Assembly: GCF_014205675.1 (NCBI RefSeq)
Contig: NZ_JACIIX010000008.1
Span: 1-64,000, forward strand
Source of the DNA: Novispirillum itersonii
GTDB taxonomy: Bacteria > Pseudomonadota > Alphaproteobacteria > Rhodospirillales > Rhodospirillaceae
Length of the DNA: 64,000 nt
Direction of reading: 5' to 3'
In this document: positions 1-10,605 of the stretch, piece by piece
How the letters are laid out: each line of letters begins with the position of its first letter
Numbering within the stretch: position 1 is the first letter of the stretch
Position numbers and translations under genes: made by a program
Notes under the pieces: generated by a model
What the model was told of the DNA's origin: nothing
The model's database searches: none
The model's input: the letters and a program-made list of their open reading frames with translations, nothing else

Positions 1-60
1 CCCATCCTCAATCGCACCATGAATCCGAACCCGAAGGTCTGACGAGTAGCTCTTGCCCAT
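1..60 (-). CDS. IS630-family transposase, N-terminal fragment cut by the window edge
   Basis: Only the first 20 codons are present. They read MGKSYSSDLRVRI..., the typical opening of IS630/Tc1-mariner-like transposases, which continue into a helix-turn-helix that binds the element ends. A strong Shine-Dalgarno (TTGGAGGTGG on the minus strand) lies 4-5 bases before the ATG at 60. The element end should therefore lie between 61 and about 125, where short GAATCA/TGATTC repeats occur (for example 104-118), but its inverted repeat cannot be defined without the other end. Family assignment rests on the N-terminus alone. Whether the transposase is intact cannot be seen. Confidence 0.7.
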   Translation of the reverse strand, partial: MGKSYSSDLRVRIHGAIEDG

Positions 61-162
61 GATCCACCTCCAAGAAAGGTGAATCACAAAACAGGCCACA
101 TGGGAATCACTTTGATTCGGGTTTCAGGCTCGGCGCTCTAGTCTGGCTGGTCCCGGACCCCG

Positions 163-198
163 TAAAAAACCCCGGCAGTGGATCTGCCGGGGTTTTTC
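163..198. terminator. Bidirectional rho-independent terminator downstream of clpX
   Basis: CCCCGGCA and TGCCGGGG form a perfect stem around a 7-base loop, with an A run before it and a T run after it. It can therefore end clpX on the minus strand and also block readthrough from the left. Confidence 0.85.
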
Positions 199-221
199 AT
201 GACGGTTGACCGTCCGGGGCG

Positions 222-1496
<1,275 letters not shown>

Positions 1497-1882
1497 TGTA
1501 TCTCCACTCCATGCAGCGGGCGACCGGAGGGGAGCGGGAAGATCCCCACAGAACCGGCTGCCGCCGCCAGGACAAAGTCTTGCCACGAAGTCGTAGCTTT
1601 CCCGCCATGTTAGCCGCTCCTGAGAGCGGGGCACAATCCCTAAATCGTCGGCTTTTTCGCCGTCCTGTCTTTATATCGCCCGATTGGGGGCATTCAGGCG
1701 CACGAACAGGCAGGCTGGCGGAAAGGCGCTTGACGATCCTGACCGTTCTGATTTAGGCCTGTGACGGGCTTTCGCCAAGCCTTCCTGTCTGCGAAAAGGG
1801 CTTTGCCCACCGTCTTTGACGCATTTTTCGGATTTCCTCGCCTGTCAGGCAGACGCAGGCTGCTCTCACCAGAGGGAATCCC
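1497..1882. other. Divergent intergenic region between clpX and the DUF1835 gene
   Basis: 386 bases without a credible gene. It must hold the promoters for clpX (minus) and the DUF1835 gene (plus). I could not identify a convincing sigma-70 or heat-shock promoter by eye. Confidence 0.5.
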
Positions 1883-3178
1883 ATGTCCACGCCCATTTCT
1901 GACCCCGATCTTTTTGCACCGCTGCCCGATGGCCGTCTTGATCCGGAGTGGCTGCGCAAGGCCGCCCGCCGTCTGCTGAAGGATGTGCAGGCGGGGAACC
2001 CTGTGGCTCTCCGGCGGATGACCGCCGTACATCCGGCCGGGGTGCCGGAGCCGGTGAAGCTGGCCGATGCCTTATGGGTGGTGGCCCGGGAGGCCGGGTT
2101 TTCCAGCTGGCCAAAACTGCGCCGCCATGCGGATCGTCAGGCTTTTCTGCGGCACCGGATCGAGGGCGGGACTGCTCCTGTTCCCGATACGGCGGAGACC
2201 CTGCATCTGCGCTGTGGCAGTGATATCCGGCGTGGGTTGGAGATTGCCGGATTCCGGGGCCGGTTCGTGGAATTCTCCGATCCGTTCTGCCATGGCCCGG
2301 TTTCGGCCGGAGATGATCTGCCGACTCTGCGCCGGGCCTATCTGCAAGGGGCCTATGGGCTGGACCCCGCCGATGCGGAGGCCCGGGTTGCCCGGTCCTA
2401 TCAGGATCTGGCGATGGCGCTGGAGGGCGAGGGAGGCCCGCTGGTTCTGTGGTTTGAACACGATGCCTATGATCAGCTGATCCTCGCCTATCTGCTGTGG
2501 CGGCTGTGGTGTCACCCGCCCCGGCGGGCCGTGGAGATGATCTGTGTCAGCAGCGTGCCCGGTGTCCCCCGCTTTACCGGGCTTGGGCAGCTGAGTCCGG
2601 AGAGCCTGCTGATGCTGTGGGAAACCCGCCGGGTGCCGGTGTCTGCGGTGGTGATGGCTGCCGGGGCTGCCGTGTGGCGCCGGTTTGCGGACGGAGATAT
2701 CGCGGGACTGGCCCGCATAGCGGCAGACGGTCTGCCCGGGATCCCGGAAATGGCGGCGGCTGTCGCCCGGCATTTGCAGGAACTGCCGGCGGTCGGGTCC
2801 GGTCTTGGCCTGACCCAGAGTCTGACCCTGTCGCTGCTGGCAGAGGCCGGAGAGGACGGCCTGACGGCAGGACTGCTGTTCCGGCGGCTGAGCCGTCAGA
2901 GGGAGCCGCTGCCGTGGCTGGGGGATATGATGTACTGGCGCGAACTGGCGGATCTGTTGCAGTCGAATCCACCGGTGCTGTCCTGTCAGGGTTCTGGGCA
3001 TCCGTGGCCGGAGCGCCGTCTGGTGCTGACGGAGACCGGGCGCGATGTTCTGTCCGGGTGGCAGGACTTTATGGTGCTGACCACGGCCCGTAGGTGGTTT
3101 GGGCCGGTGGTGATCGGGCCGGGATACCGTGGCCCGCGCTGGGACCGGCAGGGCGGGGTGGTTGTGGTCCGTCTTTGA
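1883..3178 (+). CDS. DUF1835 domain-containing protein
   Basis: 431 residues. The first ~75 residues match a short N-terminal module seen in related proteins (RKAARRLLKDVQAGN ... AREAGFSSWPKLRRH). Residues ~85-210 carry the DUF1835 pattern: a start like LHLRCGSDIRRGL, then SDPFCHGPV, then the LVLWFEHDAYDQLILAYLL segment. The rest is poorly conserved helical sequence ending in a basic tail. No catalytic function is established for the family and I assign none. Start: ATG at 1883 with AGAGGGA upstream. It sits alone on the plus strand between clpX and clpP, interrupting the usual clpP-clpX pair. Confidence 0.75.
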   Translation: MSTPISDPDLFAPLPDGRLDPEWLRKAARRLLKDVQAGNPVALRRMTAVHPAGVPEPVKLADALWVVAREAGFSSWPKLRRHADRQAFLRHRIEGGTAPVPDTAETLHLRCGSDIRRGLEIAGFRGRFVEFSDPFCHGPVSAGDDLPTLRRAYLQGAYGLDPADAEARVARSYQDLAMALEGEGGPLVLWFEHDAYDQLILAYLLWRLWCHPPRRAVEMICVSSVPGVPRFTGLGQLSPESLLMLWETRRVPVSAVVMAAGAAVWRRFADGDIAGLARIAADGLPGIPEMAAAVARHLQELPAVGSGLGLTQSLTLSLLAEAGEDGLTAGLLFRRLSRQREPLPWLGDMMYWRELADLLQSNPPVLSCQGSGHPWPERRLVLTETGRDVLSGWQDFMVLTTARRWFGPVVIGPGYRGPRWDRQGGVVVVRL

Positions 3179-3185
3179 AAAGCAG

Positions 3186-3218
3186 AACGGGGGGAGAGCC
3201 TGAGACTCTCCCCCGTTT
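3186..3218. terminator. Hairpin between the convergent DUF1835 gene and clpP
   Basis: AACGGGGGGAGAG...CTCTCCCCCGTTT forms a long GC-rich stem in the 76-base gap between the two stop codons, serving both strands. Confidence 0.7.
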
Positions 3219-3254
3219 GGAATCCTGATCGCTGAAATCCTGAAAGGAGGCCGA

Positions 3255-3905
3255 TCAGTCGGCGGACTTTTCGCCGGTATCAACCGCTTTCGGGCGTTCC
3301 TGAACCACTTCGTCGATCAGGCCGAAGGCCTTGGCTTCGTCAGCGGTCATGAACTTGTCGCGTTCCATTGCCGCTTCCACTTCCTCAAGCGGCTTGTTGC
3401 AGTGCTTGGCGTAGATGCTGTTCAGGCGCGACCGCAGGCTGAGAATTTCGCGGGCGTGGATTTCAATGTCCGTCGCCTGACCCTGGAAACCGCCGGACGG
3501 CTGGTGGATCATGATGCGCGAATTCGGCAGCGAGAAGCGCTTGCCCGCTGCCCCAGCCATCAGCAGGAAGGAGCCCATGGAGGCAGCCTGTCCGATGCAC
3601 AGGGTGGCGACGCTGCAACGGATGTACTGCATGGTGTCGTACATCGCCAGACCGGATGTGACCACCCCGCCCGGCGAATTGATGTAGAAGGCAATGTCCT
3701 TGGACGGATTTTCCGATTCCAGGAACAGCAGCTGGGCGCACACAAGGCTGGACACCACATCGTTGACCGGACCGGTCAGGAAGATGATGCGTTCCTTCAG
3801 CAGCCGAGAGTAGATGTCGAAGCTGCGCTCGCCCCGGCTGGTCTGCTCGATGACCATCGGCACCAGGGTGTTCATATAGACATCATAAGGATCCCGCTCG
3901 CGCAT
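3255..3905 (-). CDS. clpP: ATP-dependent Clp protease proteolytic subunit ClpP
   Basis: Serine protease that forms the tetradecameric chamber of ClpXP. 216 residues with the catalytic triad S109 (GQAASMGS), H134 (IMIHQPSGG) and D183 (ERDKFM); the spacings of 25 and 49 equal those of E. coli ClpP. The ATG at 3905 gives the usual short propeptide; the open frame extends to 4085 but that extension is not family-like. The gene follows tig on the same strand, but a strong terminator lies between them at 4118-4151, so clpP probably has its own promoter in 3906-4117. Confidence 0.97.
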   Translation of the reverse strand: MRERDPYDVYMNTLVPMVIEQTSRGERSFDIYSRLLKERIIFLTGPVNDVVSSLVCAQLLFLESENPSKDIAFYINSPGGVVTSGLAMYDTMQYIRCSVATLCIGQAASMGSFLLMAGAAGKRFSLPNSRIMIHQPSGGFQGQATDIEIHAREILSLRSRLNSIYAKHCNKPLEEVEAAMERDKFMTADEAKAFGLIDEVVQERPKAVDTGEKSAD

Positions 3906-4117
3906 TCTTCCGCCTTTCCGAACTGGGCTCCGCCGGAGACCGGCGGGCAAGGATATATCGTCAGGTTTTCCGGGAACCGGGGGCATCCCCCGGAGCGGTC
4001 CGGAGCCTGAAAAACCAACTCGCAGTAAAAAACCAAATCTATCAGGGATCAAGCGGCATTCGGTACCACGTATCGGATTTGCCACTGCCCTGATCCATAT
4101 CTAAGGCAGCTGAGCCG

Positions 4118-4151
4118 AAAAAAGAAGGGGGCCAAAAAGATCAGGGCCCCC
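4118..4151 (-). terminator. Rho-independent terminator of tig
   Basis: On the minus strand GGGGGCC...GGCCCCC is followed by TTCTTTTTT. It lies between tig and clpP and uncouples them. Confidence 0.85.
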
Positions 4152-4208
4152 GCCGGATGACGGAGGCCCTGACAGCATAACCGGACGGAACCGGAAACCC
4201 CGGGAAGC

Positions 4209-5633
4209 TTACGCTTCTTCGGTGGCTTCAGCGGTTTCGGCGTCCTTCTTCTTGGCCGGAGCCTTCTTCTTGGCAGCGGCCTTTTTCTTCGGCTTGTCGT
4301 CGCCGTCTTCACCTTCGCCGTCGGACTTCACCAGCTCTTCAGCGGTGACTTCCTGCTCGGTGGTCTTGGCCAGCTCAAGGATGAAGTCCACGACCTTATC
4401 TTCGTAGATCGGGGCGCGCAGCTGCTCAACGGCGTCACGGTTCTTCTGGAAGAACTCGAACACGGCGCGTTCCTGACCCGGGTAGCGCATGGCTTCCTGC
4501 ATCACGGCGCGGTTCAGGTCTTCCTGGCTGACCTGAATGTTGTTCTTGCGGCCGGCGTCAGCCAGCAGCAGACCCAGACGCACGCGACGCTCGGCGATGG
4601 CGCGGTATTCGGTCTTCAGCTCGTCTTCCGACTTGCCCTTGTCTTCTTCATCCAGGCTGTCAGCCTTGATCGCCTGTTCGATCTGGGCCCAGATGCCGCC
4701 GAATTCGGCTTCAACCATGGAGGCCGGAACCGGGAAGGAAACGATCTCGGCCAGCTTGTCCAGCAGGTCGCGCTTCATGCGGCCACGGGCGATGCGGGTG
4801 TAGTCGCCTTCGATCTGCTCACGCACGGCGGCCTTCAGGGCGTCAACGTTTTCGAGGCCGACCGACTTGGCGAACTCTTCGTTGATTTCCGGAACCTGAA
4901 GTTCCTTCAGCGCCTTGACGGTGACGGCGAACTGGGCGGCCTTACCGGCCAGATCCTGGGCGTGGTAGTCTTCCGGGAAGGAGACGGTGACGGTCACCTG
5001 ATCTTCGGCCTTGGCACCGATCAGCTGGTCTTCGAAGCCCGGAATGAAGGAGCCGGAACCCAGTTCCAGATCGTAGCCTTCACCCTTGCCGCCCGGGAAC
5101 TCGACGCCGTCGATGGACCCGACGAAGTCAATCTCCAGCACGTCACCCTTCTTGGCCTTGCGCTTGGAGTCGGTGGCAACGGCAGCCTTGCGGCTTTCGG
5201 CGATGCGGGTCAGGGCTTCGTCGATTTCGGTGTCGGCAACCTTCACCACCGGCTTGGTCAGCTCGACGGCAGCGTAGTCGACATCACCGATTTCCGGCAG
5301 GGCTTCGAATTCAACGGTGAATTCCAGGTCCTTGCCTTCATCGAAGGAGACAACTTCGACCTTCGGCTGCATGGCCGGAGTCAGCTTGCGTTCTTCCAGG
5401 GCGGAACGGACACCGTCCTGCACGGCATCTTCCAGCACTTCGCCCATGACGGAGCCAGCATAGCGCTTGCGGACGATGGCGGCCGGAACCTTGCCCGGAC
5501 GGAAGCCCGGCAGGCTGACCTTGGCGGAAAGCTCCTGAATACGCCCATCAACCTTGGCGGCAATGGCGTCAGCCGGAACGACAATCTTGAAAGCGTACTT
5601 CAGACCGTCGGCGGTGGTTTGAGTGACCTGCAT
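4209..5633 (-). CDS. tig: Trigger factor, ribosome-associated chaperone and peptidyl-prolyl isomerase
   Basis: 474 residues. The N-terminal ribosome-binding domain contains GFRPGKVP, the signature loop that docks on ribosomal protein L23. The middle FKBP-type isomerase domain (residues ~150-245) has KGDVLEIDFVGSIDGVEFPGG. The C-terminal chaperone arms follow. An unusual lysine/alanine/glutamate-rich tail of about 40 residues (KPKKKAAAKKKAPAKKK) extends beyond the normal end. Start: ATG at 5633; the open frame continues upstream through tRNA-Leu, which cannot be coding. Typical alphaproteobacterial order tig-clpP-clpX is partly kept. Confidence 0.96.
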   Translation of the reverse strand: MQVTQTTADGLKYAFKIVVPADAIAAKVDGRIQELSAKVSLPGFRPGKVPAAIVRKRYAGSVMGEVLEDAVQDGVRSALEERKLTPAMQPKVEVVSFDEGKDLEFTVEFEALPEIGDVDYAAVELTKPVVKVADTEIDEALTRIAESRKAAVATDSKRKAKKGDVLEIDFVGSIDGVEFPGGKGEGYDLELGSGSFIPGFEDQLIGAKAEDQVTVTVSFPEDYHAQDLAGKAAQFAVTVKALKELQVPEINEEFAKSVGLENVDALKAAVREQIEGDYTRIARGRMKRDLLDKLAEIVSFPVPASMVEAEFGGIWAQIEQAIKADSLDEEDKGKSEDELKTEYRAIAERRVRLGLLLADAGRKNNIQVSQEDLNRAVMQEAMRYPGQERAVFEFFQKNRDAVEQLRAPIYEDKVVDFILELAKTTEQEVTAEELVKSDGEGEDGDDKPKKKAAAKKKAPAKKKDAETAEATEEA

Positions 5634-5773
5634 GGAAAATCCCGAATAAAAGTGCTTCGTTGCGTTTCCTGCCGGTCCGTTCCGCCCCGTTTTTTTAAGG
5701 GTCAGGGGGGTCGGTTCCGGCGTGTCTGAACAAATGCCCCCCGGGGAAATCCCGCAAGGCAGGGTAACTGTTT

Positions 5774-5858
5774 TGGTGCGGGCGAAGGGACTTGAACCCC
5801 CACGGACAAAGCCACCGGAACCTAAATCCGGCGCGTCTACCAATTTCGCCACGCCCGC
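5774..5858 (-). tRNA. tRNA-Leu, anticodon UAG
   Basis: The minus strand gives GCGGGCG paired with CGCCCGC, discriminator A and an encoded CCA. The anticodon stem CCGGA/TCCGG encloses loop TTTAGGT with anticodon TAG. A long variable arm, as expected for class II tRNA-Leu, precedes the T arm GGGGGTTCAAGTCCC. It reads CUA and probably other CUN codons. Confidence 0.95.
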
Positions 5859-6370
5859 GTGCGGCACCGGGATGCCTGACAGACAGGCGCCCGGCGCCCG
5901 AAAGCCGCTGACTGGAGGGGAGGACCGGACCAGAGCCCTGCGGAGCCGCCGGATTTATACCCGGCCATACAACGCAGGACCCGGCCGCCGGGACTCCGGC
6001 CGCCAGAACCCACATGACATAGACAATACGCTTCTCCGGGGCAACAAAAATGAATCCGGCTCTGTCAGCGCGGTCAAGGAAGGCGCGAAACAGTGCCGTC
6101 GTGGTTCGCTTTTGCCGTCCGGAACCGGGCTGGTAAGGGGAATTCCCTGACCGGGGTGCGGGTTTTACCGTTTCTGTAAGACAGCGATGGCAGGCAAGTG
6201 GAGATGATATCCCTACTTACATTGTGATTAAGACGAAATAACACCATTTTTTTTATTAAAATTTAGGTGTACATCTGCGCCAGCTTCATTAGGTCTGCGG
6301 GGGCAGACCATGGGCATGGCAAAAACCCCGGGCAGGGGTGCCTGAAGGCAAGGGGAAGGAGTTCACCGCA
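5859..6370. other. Gene-free region between tRNA-Leu and the globin-coupled receptor gene
   Basis: About 510 bases with no credible ORF. A markedly AT-rich stretch at about 6205-6270 precedes the receptor gene and is the likely promoter region. The tRNA-Leu promoter should lie just right of 5858 on the minus strand. Confidence 0.5.
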
Positions 6371-7723
6371 ATGCATCATGCGATCGATCACGCTGACAGC
6401 CTCGACCGGGCGGGGCGGCTCGCCTATTTGCAGATTGACCCGCAGACGCGGGACGCTCTGCTGGAGATCCGGCCGTTGCTGGAGCGCCACATCGACAGCG
6501 TTCTGGACGCCTTTTACGGATACATCTTACAGAACCCGGAGCTGAAAAGCCTGTTCGCCGATGAAAACCGGGTCATCCATGCCCGGTCCATGCAGAAAAA
6601 GCACTGGCTGGATAATGTCTTCACCGGCGATTTCGGTGACGAATACATGCGGCAGGTGGTGATTATCGGCCGGACCCATGAGCGGATCGGGCTGGAGCCG
6701 CGTTGGTACATCGGTGGTTACTGCTTCACCCTCAATCGGATTGTTGAGCTGGTTCAGCAGACCTACCGGAAGAAGCCGGAACGGAGCGCCCAGATCCTGA
6801 CGGCGGTTAATAAGGCGGTGATGCTGGATATGGATCTGGCGATCTCCGTCTATATTCAGACCGCACGGGAAACCGCCGCCGAGACCCTGAACGGGCATGC
6901 CGGTGTGTTTGAGCGCGAAGTGCATGGCATGGTCGAGATTGTCGCGGCTGCGGCCACGGAGTTGCAGGCAACATCGCAGAGCATGGCGGAGACTGCCGAG
7001 GCCACCAGCGCGCAGGCCAGTGTCGTCGCCAATGCTGCCGAAAATGCCGCGGTCAATGTGCAGACCGTGGCGGCCGCCGCTGAACAGCTTCATGCGTCGA
7101 TCAGCGAAATTTCCCGTCAGGTAGCCGATTCCAGCAAGATCTCGACCGATGCGGTGCAGGAAGCCGGGCGGGCCAATGATCTGATCAACAGTCTGGCCGA
7201 GGCGGTGGACAAGATCGGTCAGGTGGTGCGTCTGATTTCTGATATCGCCAGCCAGACCAACCTGCTGGCCCTGAACGCCACCATCGAGGCGGCGCGGGCC
7301 GGGGAAGCCGGGAAAGGTTTTGCCGTCGTGGCTAACGAGGTGAAGAGCCTTGCCAACCAGACCGCCAAGGCCACCGGCGAAATTTCGACCCAGATCTCTT
7401 CCGTGCAGTCCGCCACCAAGGATGCGGTGACGGCGATTCAGGGGATCGGCGGCACGATTGTGCGGATCAACGAGATTGCCACCTCGATCGCCGAAGCGAT
7501 TGAGCAGCAGGGGGCAGCCACCCGGGAAATTGCACAGAATGTGCAGGAGGCCTCCGGGGGCACCGCAGAGGTCACGGGAAATATCTATCAGGTGACCGAG
7601 GCTTCCAATGAAACCGGCCTTGCGGCGCGGGAAGTGATGTCGGCATCGCATCAGCTGTCGCAGCAGTCGGAACAGCTGAAGGCGCGGGTGGATGACTTCC
7701 TGCGCAGCATCCGCGTCGTCTGA
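6371..7723 (+). CDS. Globin-coupled methyl-accepting chemotaxis protein (soluble, aerotaxis-type)
   Basis: 450 residues, no transmembrane segments. Residues ~1-165 form a protoglobin sensor domain; H103 in RTHERIGL is the expected proximal haem ligand and [15 protein letters not shown] is the following conserved helix. Residues ~190-450 form a methyl-accepting signalling domain, with the conserved tip around D291 ([20 protein letters not shown]) that contacts CheA/CheW. By family knowledge such proteins sense O2 or related gases and bias swimming. The ATG at 6371 is preferred over the GTG at 6338 because GGGGAAGGAG precedes it. It is monocistronic, with a terminator at 7775. No other chemotaxis genes are in the window. 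Confidence 0.9.
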   Translation: MHHAIDHADSLDRAGRLAYLQIDPQTRDALLEIRPLLERHIDSVLDAFYGYILQNPELKSLFADENRVIHARSMQKKHWLDNVFTGDFGDEYMRQVVIIGRTHERIGLEPRWYIGGYCFTLNRIVELVQQTYRKKPERSAQILTAVNKAVMLDMDLAISVYIQTARETAAETLNGHAGVFEREVHGMVEIVAAAATELQATSQSMAETAEATSAQASVVANAAENAAVNVQTVAAAAEQLHASISEISRQVADSSKISTDAVQEAGRANDLINSLAEAVDKIGQVVRLISDIASQTNLLALNATIEAARAGEAGKGFAVVANEVKSLANQTAKATGEISTQISSVQSATKDAVTAIQGIGGTIVRINEIATSIAEAIEQQGAATREIAQNVQEASGGTAEVTGNIYQVTEASNETGLAAREVMSASHQLSQQSEQLKARVDDFLRSIRVV

Positions 7724-7774
7724 TTCAACCCTGTTTTTTCGGACCGTCTTTCCAGACCGTCCCTCTGTTCTGCC

Positions 7775-7810
7775 ACCGCCGCTCCGGGGTTCCGGGGTGG
7801 CGGTTTTTTT
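7775..7810 (+). terminator. Terminator of the globin-coupled receptor gene
   Basis: ACCGCCGCTCCGG and CCGGGGTGGCGGT pair over 13 bases (two G-U) around GGTT, followed by seven T. Confidence 0.9.
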
Positions 7811-7905
7811 ATGTCAGTACACAGGGATAGGGCCGGAACCCCGATGGGTTTTCCGGATTGAAGCGGGTTTTCCGCCCGGGGGCAAAGCGGCTGGGAAACA
7901 CCACT

Positions 7906-7934
7906 TTGACCATTCCATCCACAGGAAATATGCT
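7906..7934 (+). promoter_or_regulatory. Possible promoter of lon
   Basis: TTGACC, 17-base spacer, TATGCT, about 165 bases before the lon start. The match to sigma-70 is moderate. lon is often heat-shock controlled, but I see no clear RpoH-type element. Confidence 0.35.
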
Positions 7935-8100
7935 TTGGATCTGGCGTTTCCTTTGTATCTGCCTATATCACAGCGTAGAGTAAGGGTGCCGAAATCGTTT
8001 TTTGGTGTGCGGATGCCGCTTTTTTACGGTTCCGGTGCTGTATTTGGCGTGGCGCGATGCCTCCAAGAGGGTTGCAGCTGCCTGAAAGAAGAGGTTCAGA

Positions 8101-10509
8101 GTGGTGACGGGTTCTTCTCAGACCTACCCGGTCCTGCCGTTGCGGGATATCGTCGTCTTCCCCCACATGATCGTGCCGCTGTTTGTCGGCCGCGAGAAAA
8201 GTGTGCGGGCGCTTGAAGACGTCATGAATGACGACAAGCAGATCCTGCTGGTGGCGCAACGCAACGCCTCGCAGGATGATCCGGCGCCGCAGGACATTTA
8301 CGACGTGGGCACGGTCTCGACCGTGCTGCAACTGCTGAAGTTGCCCGACGGCACCGTCAAGGTGCTGGTGGAAGGCGGCCAGCGGGCCAAGATTCTGCGA
8401 TACACCGACCGCGAGGAGTTCTTCGAGGCCGAGGCCGCCGTGCTGGAGGAAGGGGAAACCGACCGCCGGGAACAGGAAGCGCTGGCCCGTTCGGTGATTT
8501 CCCAGTTTGAACAGTACGTCAAACTGAACAAAAAGATTCCGCCGGAAGTGCTGGTCTCGGTCAATCAGATCGAGGAACCGGCCAAGCTGGCCGACACCGT
8601 GGCCTCCCACCTGTCGCTGAAAATCGCCGAAAAGCAGGAACTGCTGGAGCTGCCGACCGTCGCCGAGCGGCTGGAGCACATTTTCGGTTTCATGGAAAAT
8701 GAGATCGGCGTCCTCCAGGTCGAAAAGCGCATCCGCAGCCGCGTCAAGCGGCAGATGGAAAAGACCCAGCGCGAGTACTACCTGAATGAGCAGATGAAGG
8801 CCATTCAGAAGGAACTCGGCGAGGGTGAGGAAGGCCGCGACGAGGCCGCCGAACTCGAAGAGCGCATCAAGAAGACCAAGCTGTCGAAGGAAGCCCGCGA
8901 AAAGGCGTTGGGCGAACTGCGCAAGCTGAAGTCGATGAGCCCGATGTCGGCGGAAGCGACGGTGGTGCGCAACTACCTCGACTGGATGCTCACCATTCCG
9001 TGGAAGAAGCCGTCGCGCCTGAAGAACGACCTGAAGGGCGCGCAGAAGGTGCTGGATACCGATCACTTCGGCCTTGATAAGGTCAAGGAGCGGATTCTTG
9101 AGTATCTTGCGGTCCAGCAGCGCACCCACAAGCTGAAGGGGCCGATTCTCTGCCTCGTCGGCCCGCCGGGTGTCGGCAAGACCTCCCTCGGGCAGTCGAT
9201 CGCCAAGGCGACCAACCGTGCTTTCGTCCGCGTCTCGCTGGGCGGGGTCCGCGATGAGTCGGAAATCCGCGGTCATCGCCGGACCTATATCGGCTCCATG
9301 CCGGGCAAGGTCATTCAGGGGATGAAGAAGGCCAAGACCTCCAACCCGCTGTTCCTTCTCGATGAAGTGGACAAGCTGGGGCAGGACTGGCGCGGGGATC
9401 CGTCCTCGGCCCTGCTGGAAGTGCTGGATCCGGAACAGAACGCCACCTTCCAGGACCATTACATGGAAGTGGATTACGATCTGTCCGACGTGATGTTCGT
9501 CTGTACCGCCAATACCCTGCGTATGCCCCAGCCGCTGCTGGACCGCATGGAAGTGATCCGGCTGTCGGGCTACACCGAGGATGAGAAGGTCGAGATCTGC
9601 CGCCGCCACCTGATTCCGAAGCAGATGGATGCGCATGGCCTGAAGAAGACCGAGTGGACCATCAGCGATGCCGCCCTGCGGGATCTGGTGCGCTACTACA
9701 CCCGCGAAGCCGGGGTGCGTAATCTGGAACGTGAAATCGCCACCCTGACCCGCAAGGCGATCAAAGAGATCACCATGCGGAACCTGAAGAAGGTAACGGT
9801 GACGCCGAAGAATCTGGAAAAGTACGCCGGGGTGCGCAAGTACCGCTACGGTGAGGCCGAGATGGAAGATCTGGTCGGCACCGTCACCGGTCTGGCATGG
9901 ACTGAGGTTGGCGGCGATCTGCTGTCGATTGAAGCCGTGACCGTGCCGGGCAAGGGCAAGTTCACCGTCACCGGCCAGCTGGGCGACGTGATGAAGGAAT
10001 CGATCGAGGCGGCACGGTCCTACGTGCGGTCGCGGGCGACCAGCTTCGGCCTGAAGCCGACCATTTTCGACCGCAAGGACATCCACGTTCACGTGCCGGA
10101 GGGGGCAACCCCGAAGGATGGTCCGTCGGCCGGGATTGCCATGTGTACCGCCATCGTCTCCACCCTGACCGGCATCAAGATCCGTGCCGATGTCGCCATG
10201 ACCGGCGAAATCACCCTGCGCGGCCGGGTGCTGGCGATCGGGGGCCTGAAGGAAAAGCTGCTGGCGGCCCTGCGGGGAGGCATCAAGACGGTGCTGATCC
10301 CGCAGGAAAATGAAAAAGACCTGCCGGATATTCCGGATAACGTGAAGAAGGGGCTGAAGATCATCCCTGTTTCCACCGCTGATGAAGTGCTGAAGCATGC
10401 TCTGGTCGAGCAGCCGGTGCCGATCGAGTGGAACGAGGAAGAGGAAGCCGCCGCCGAGCTGGCCCGCCAGAAGGCCAAGGACGCGGACGACGCGGTGATC
10501 ACCCACTGA
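8101..10509 (+). CDS. lon: ATP-dependent Lon protease
   Basis: Cytoplasmic AAA+ serine protease that degrades misfolded and regulatory proteins. 802 residues, normal for bacterial LonA: N-terminal substrate domain starting [19 protein letters not shown], a coiled region, Walker [10 protein letters not shown] from residue 354, Walker [13 protein letters not shown], and the C-terminal protease domain with dyad S676 (PKDGPSAGI) and K719 ([10 protein letters not shown]), 43 apart as in E. coli. Translation starts at GTG 8101 or the adjacent GTG 8104; AGAAGAGG lies upstream. lon is on the opposite strand from clpPX, so the common clpX-lon order is rearranged. A terminator follows. Confidence 0.97.
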   Translation: MVTGSSQTYPVLPLRDIVVFPHMIVPLFVGREKSVRALEDVMNDDKQILLVAQRNASQDDPAPQDIYDVGTVSTVLQLLKLPDGTVKVLVEGGQRAKILRYTDREEFFEAEAAVLEEGETDRREQEALARSVISQFEQYVKLNKKIPPEVLVSVNQIEEPAKLADTVASHLSLKIAEKQELLELPTVAERLEHIFGFMENEIGVLQVEKRIRSRVKRQMEKTQREYYLNEQMKAIQKELGEGEEGRDEAAELEERIKKTKLSKEAREKALGELRKLKSMSPMSAEATVVRNYLDWMLTIPWKKPSRLKNDLKGAQKVLDTDHFGLDKVKERILEYLAVQQRTHKLKGPILCLVGPPGVGKTSLGQSIAKATNRAFVRVSLGGVRDESEIRGHRRTYIGSMPGKVIQGMKKAKTSNPLFLLDEVDKLGQDWRGDPSSALLEVLDPEQNATFQDHYMEVDYDLSDVMFVCTANTLRMPQPLLDRMEVIRLSGYTEDEKVEICRRHLIPKQMDAHGLKKTEWTISDAALRDLVRYYTREAGVRNLEREIATLTRKAIKEITMRNLKKVTVTPKNLEKYAGVRKYRYGEAEMEDLVGTVTGLAWTEVGGDLLSIEAVTVPGKGKFTVTGQLGDVMKESIEAARSYVRSRATSFGLKPTIFDRKDIHVHVPEGATPKDGPSAGIAMCTAIVSTLTGIKIRADVAMTGEITLRGRVLAIGGLKEKLLAALRGGIKTVLIPQENEKDLPDIPDNVKKGLKIIPVSTADEVLKHALVEQPVPIEWNEEEEAAAELARQKAKDADDAVITH

Positions 10510-10532
10510 TCACGCCCTGAGCCTGTGAATGG

Positions 10533-10570
10533 AAAACCCCGCCGCCCGGATCCGGACGGCGGGGTTTTTT
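10533..10570. terminator. Bidirectional terminator between lon and the rluD-like gene
   Basis: AAACCCCGCCG and CGGCGGGGTTT form a strong stem with A and T runs at its two ends, placed between convergent genes. Confidence 0.9.
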
Positions 10571-10605
10571 ATTGGGCCCGGGTGTCTTTAAAGGACCGGG
10601 GTGCC

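Noticed and set aside
3906-4117. Heat-shock (RpoH) promoter for clpP
   Set aside because: CTTGAT occurs but no matching -10 at suitable spacing, so no claim is made.
5634-5867. N-terminal extension of trigger factor
   Set aside because: It would translate tRNA-Leu (GVAKLVDAPDLGSGG is a well-known tRNA artefact).
7963-10506. 847-codon open frame antisense to lon
   Set aside because: Exactly opposite a conserved Lon protein. Its histidine/glutamine-rich, motif-free sequence is the usual shadow in GC-rich coding DNA.
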